A DNA stretch of 21,633 nt from the NCBI GenBank assembly GCA_015499995.1, contig JADNRV010000620.1:1-21633 (forward strand), written 5' to 3'. Origin of the DNA: Flammula alnicola (taxonomy: Eukaryota; Basidiomycota; Agaricomycetes; Agaricales; Strophariaceae). The notes below the pieces were generated by a model, which was given only the letters and a program-made list of their open reading frames with translations, did not search any database and was not told the DNA's origin. Both the position numbers and the translations under genes were made by a program. Each line of letters opens with the position of its first letter. Position 1 is the first letter of the stretch. Positions 18,901 through 21,633 of the stretch are shown here, in pieces.

Positions 18901-19974
18901 GTACGAGCATTTCAATCAGGTAAGTCGATGCCTCGTTGGTCGAGATCAGTCTTTTGTGCAACCGATCTTGTTGTTTCGAGCCCTTATCTCCTGAACATTC
19001 AAATTTCCTCATCCATTTATACATACTTGTTCTTCTAGAGGAATGTTTACTGATGCTTCTGCCTCCGGACAGGCACCACCTGGGCGAGCTTCTACAAGTA
19101 GAAAAGATGCAGGAAAATGTTTGCTATGGGACCAGGTCGAGGAACGACATGCAGCCGAGGTCCGCTCTTTTGCCCTTTCTTGTCCTGTCACATCATCATA
19201 TTGAATATACGCAAATGATAATAGGTTAAAGCCGCTGCCGATAAAGCAATAGCCGAGTACAAGCGCGACCATCCAGACGTCGACGAGAAAGAAATTAAAG
19301 TCGACCTCCCCGTCGCTCCACCGCGGCCGAATCCGGTAGGCGCAGCAGGTATTGCTCCTCCCCCATACCAGCCACCTGCCAATCCCTATAATTACGCAGC
19401 GCAGGCTGAGGGCTTTGCTCAACAAATGGCACAAGCGTTTAACCCCTTTGCACCTGTCCTCGGCGCACCACAGCACGGAGCGGCTGTAGCAGCCAATTTT
19501 AATTTCTTCGCTGACCCGCGGATCGCCGCTCAAGAGGCCGAGGCTGCTCGACTTGCGCAAATACGCCACGACCACGCCCAAGTGATGCGGCGACGTCAAC
19601 AAATGCAGCGGGATAGGCAGCGTGAACTCCAGGTACAACAGCGCCAGCAACGCGAACAGACGCGCAGGCTGCAGCAGCAAGCCGCGCAGAACCAGCTCAT
19701 GGCAGATGTGGCGATTGCTAACGCGAATTTCCAGTATCAGATGAGGATGGAGCAAGACCGAATTGCGCAGGAGCTGCTTGCCCGCGCAGAAGAGGAGCGG
19801 ATCGAACGCGAGCGGCTGTATCAGGAAGCTTTGATAAGGCATCGGGAGGAGCGCGCTAGGCAAGTCCAGCGAGGTAGGACTAGGGCGGCGGCCGCGGCTG
19901 CTGCCCCGGCTCCTCCTGAAGCACTGCCGGTGCAAGCAATGGGTGCAGATCAACGCAGACGAGCACGTCGTTAA
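16000..19974 (+). CDS. RBR E3 ubiquitin ligase, RNF216/TRIAD3-like
   Basis: Ten exons: 16000-17319, 17529-17963, 18036-18395, 18458-18482, 18545-18598, 18652-18690, 18751-18770, 18833-18919, 19073-19159, 19225-19974. They total 3177 nt (1058 residues plus TAA) with matching phases. The N-terminus is disordered (Ser/Lys/Pro/Gln) and has two IEIDSSPEP-like acidic motifs (VIEIDSSPEP, VIELTDSEPE), possible SUMO-interacting motifs. A CUE-like helix bundle lies at about 333-380 (ILEVIPDVEPEYLLGLVQTH). RING1 starts at IECQCCFSEYAF (to 585) and continues MVQCPEAHLFCSGCV. The IBR is CPFCEWKC...CRLCKQKDHLPKSC. RING2 is NCPKCQKAFIKEQGCNKMTC...CYVC, with the catalytic Cys at about residue 752 (codon 18833-18835). 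CLLWDQVEERHAAE and a long Gln/Arg/Glu coiled coil follow. RBR ligases pass ubiquitin through this Cys; the order matches human RNF216. Introns 17320-17528 and 18920-19072 are unusually long. Confidence 0.92.
16771..16950 (+). repeat. Pro/Ala/Gln low-complexity coding repeat in RBR gene
   Basis: The exon 1 segment encodes alternating P-A and Q-P tracts (for example LPQPQPQPQPH) in the linker just before the CUE-like region. It is prone to slippage, so length variation between strains is likely. Confidence 0.6.
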
Positions 19975-20330
19975 ACGTGGAAGCTTGGACAGTGTTGCCT
20001 CTGCTACAGCTACCCTTTCGTTTCTTTTCTCCTCCGATGCCCACCTCTATATTCCCTTTTTTGTCCCGTTTTCACTGCATTTTCGTTATGGCCATTTTCC
20101 TGTCCTATACCTTCAGTCGACATTTTCTCTCATTCACAGGTTTTTCATCTTTCGTTCAGTTAGTCTTGCTCATCCTCGCTACTATTATATACGTTTTAAT
20201 GGAGTCGTAGAGCTCGAACATTGAGGGAAGTGGCGGTTTGTGGAGAAGGGGTTGATCCTGTTGGATGTAGTGTTGACGATTCCCGATGTTGGTGCTACTT
20301 TGGTGCATATTATCGATTTCGGATTGATGC
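19975..20330. other. RBR 3' flank
   Basis: About 350 nt of T/C-rich sequence after the RBR stop, probably 3' UTR and terminator. Frames of 77-93 codons crossing it show no motif and start inside the RBR coding end or its UTR. No RNA gene is seen. Confidence 0.4.
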
Positions 20331-20366
20331 CATCAAAGTTCCACTGATCCGCGCGGACCGCACCGT

Positions 20367-21172
20367 TTGGTTTCAACTCTCCCCGCTCTCCGTGTTTACA
20401 TCAGCGACGCTGTCCGTTTTCCACCCGACGTCTATCCTGGGATCCCTCACTGCCTACCTCCGGGCGGCCCCCAACATCTGTATTATTGGCGCCACCCTGC
20501 TGCCCACCCGTACAGCAGCCGACACCCCGACGTCTGCGTGTCAGGACACCCGCGGCATCACCCACCCTCCCCCTCCTCCCCATCCCACTGCCTATTTAGC
20601 TCACAAGCAGCGGCCTACAACGGTGGTCCGGGACACCAGCAGGTACGTCCTTCCTCTCTCTCCCTTTTCCACTGCTTCTCCCACCCTCCCTATCCCATCC
20701 CCACCGTCCTTTCGTCTCGCAAACGGGCCTCCAGTGCAGCCGGTGCCAAATTGCATCGCCTTCCTAAATCGGCGAGACGAATCAACGCCTATTAGCGAGA
20801 CTGATCCCGATGGGTTACTTTCATGGAATCGGACACCCATTCAGTACGTCCTGAAACGAGTCCATGGGGACTTTCTTCACTGTTCTATGCCTTTCCCACC
20901 CCGCAGCACTGACCCACCGACACCATCAACCACTACCTTGCGATCACCGCCTCCGTTTACCGCCATCCTGACATACTTTCTGCTAGCATCGCTAATAAGT
21001 GAAGCTTCCTATTTATTTTATTTTATTTTTTCGTTCGGTTCAGGCAGCTCAATATATCCTATCAAGGCATTCCAGAAGTCGACATAACGGCCGCTAAACG
21101 GAAATTTTGGGCATCTATATCCGGTAGATATATGTTCGCGATGGGTGTTGCACGAGTGCCAACGTAGAATCA
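20367..21172 (+). pseudogene. Unrecognised spliced gene, apparently broken
   Basis: Three coding-like stretches with good introns between them. Exon A (about 20367-20640) is Pro/His/Tyr-rich, ending AAAYNGGPGHQQ at a gtacgt donor (20643). Exon B (about 20738-20842) reads PVPNCIAFLNRRDESTP and ISETDPDGLLSWNRTPI up to another gtacgtc donor. Exon C (from about 20907) reads INHYLAITASVYRHPDILSA in a frame that has a TGA just after the acceptor. Exon D, after the intron from gtgaag (20999) to ttcag (21043), reads QLNISYQGIPEVDITAAKRK, FWASISG and on to a TAG near 21170. No ATG in frame opens exon A. The low-complexity front resembles N-termini of basidiomycete transcription regulators, but I recognise no domain. 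The missing start, plus the stop or frame clash between B and C, suggests a decayed gene or a missed exon. Confidence 0.35.
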
Positions 21173-21485
21173 GCGAGCCTGAATGGTGGTCTAGGTGGCG
21201 TCCGGCGTTGGATCATATTAGTTGGATGGAGTGAATTCTAGCTTGATGGTCTCGTGTTTCTCGCCACTTCAGTGCTTGGTAATTTTCTAGGCATCAAAGT
21301 CACTTCCGAGAGCCACAAATTCAATTTATCTTTATTCAATTCACCATAGCCACGTTCCGCATTACTGGCACGAGCCGTCCCATATGCGCCTACGTCTTGA
21401 CGATGACGACCTATGAGCGAGCTGCATATCAAACGGTTTGTGGACAACTTCGAGTCGACTTAGGTGCAGTCACTGATGTCATTAA
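21173..21485. other. Intergenic region near right edge
   Basis: About 310 nt between the broken 20367 gene and the stop of the right-edge gene. A minus-strand frame at 21238-21447 (69 codons, containing GELNKDKLNLWLSEVTL) is open but has no known motif, and may be 3' UTR of the right-edge gene. No RNA gene or repeat was found. Confidence 0.3.
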
Positions 21486-21633
21486 TTATTCAGGGCTACT
21501 CGAGTAGGAGGACTTGGACTCGAATCCCTTCGATACGGCATTGGCAAATTTTGGGATGTTCGCCTTGTTACCAATATCGGCAAGCATGCCAGGTATTTTG
21601 TTTTTAATTTTGTTGGTATTTATGGCTATGTCG
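21486..21633 (-). CDS. C-terminal end of unknown protein (runs off right edge)
   Basis: A minus-strand frame is open from the window edge to a TAA at 21488-21486. It gives 48 residues ending MLADIGNKANIPKFANAVSK, GFESKSSYSSSPE. The Asn/Lys-rich start (NTNKIKNKI) may be the end of an intron, since the + strand there is very T-rich, so the true exon may begin near the MLADIG segment. The regular KFANAVSKGF helix and Ser-rich tail look like a genuine protein end. The family is not recognised. Confidence 0.4.
   Translation of the reverse strand, partial: DIAINTNKIKNKIPGMLADIGNKANIPKFANAVSKGFESKSSYSSSPE

Noticed and set aside
19009..19953. 314-codon open frame on the minus strand
   Set aside because: It is antisense to the RBR coiled-coil exon, crosses its introns, and its Leu/Arg/Ser composition is what the Gln/Arg/Ala-rich sense strand would produce.
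20221..21087. 288-codon continuous plus-strand frame
   Set aside because: It starts at a non-ATG codon and reads through sequence better explained by two introns with gtacgt donors; only the middle segment (PVPNCIAFLNRRDESTP) is likely coding in that frame.
21510..21530. GACTCGAATCCC, resembling a tRNA T-arm
   Set aside because: There is no matching 5' half, and the minus strand reads a coherent protein C-terminus through it.
1..21633. CRISPR array, bacterial operon or rRNA genes
   Set aside because: No regularly spaced repeats, no rRNA core sequences, and the spliced gene structure is eukaryotic throughout.

Overview
The window reads as nuclear DNA of a filamentous basidiomycete, most likely an agaricomycete. 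Genes are dense and split by many short introns (mostly 43-65 nt, GT...AG with short branch-point-like motifs), some exons are only 20-26 nt, and the protein families (F-box-like, MYND-like, MATE, APH-like kinase, BTB/CAP-Gly, RNF216-type RBR ligase, gamma-tubulin) fit that group. Splice models were built by hand from frame continuity and family knowledge. No transcript or database evidence was available.

Layout, left to right. 1-333 (-): N-terminal part of an F-box-like protein running off the left edge. 603-1911 (+): a MYND-like zinc finger gene broken by several frame changes. 2091-2384 (+): a short unassigned coding relic. 3089-5599 (+): a complete 14-exon MATE-family transporter. 6123-6567: a 445-bp foldback element with near-perfect 158-159 bp terminal inverted repeats, each arm carrying its own nested hairpin. 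6615-7735 (+): an APH/choline-kinase-like phosphotransferase that starts right beside the element and has no in-frame ATG ahead of its kinase domain. 7876-8125 (+): a doubtful small spliced ORF. 8497-12738 (-): a 1360-residue BTB + CAP-Gly protein in four exons. About 12881-14813 (+): a nearly full-length gamma-tubulin pseudogene that kept its introns but carries stops and frameshifts. 14830-15165 (+): coding-like exons of unknown origin. 16000-19974 (+): a 1058-residue RBR E3 ubiquitin ligase of RNF216/TRIAD3 type in ten exons. 20367-21120 (+): pieces of an unrecognised, apparently broken gene. 21486-21633 (-): the C-terminal end of a gene entering from the right edge.

These are independent eukaryotic genes, not a cluster with one shared function. 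The most notable points are the decayed but intron-bearing gamma-tubulin copy, which lies head-to-head with the BTB/CAP-Gly (putative microtubule-binding) gene across a short region holding a telomere-like telobox; the foldback element at the kinase 5' end; and the CAP-Gly domain split by a large insertion. Three other loci (MYND-like, 2091 relic, 20367 relic) are also frame-broken, while MATE, BTB/CAP-Gly and RBR are clean. This pattern favours real gene decay over general sequencing error.
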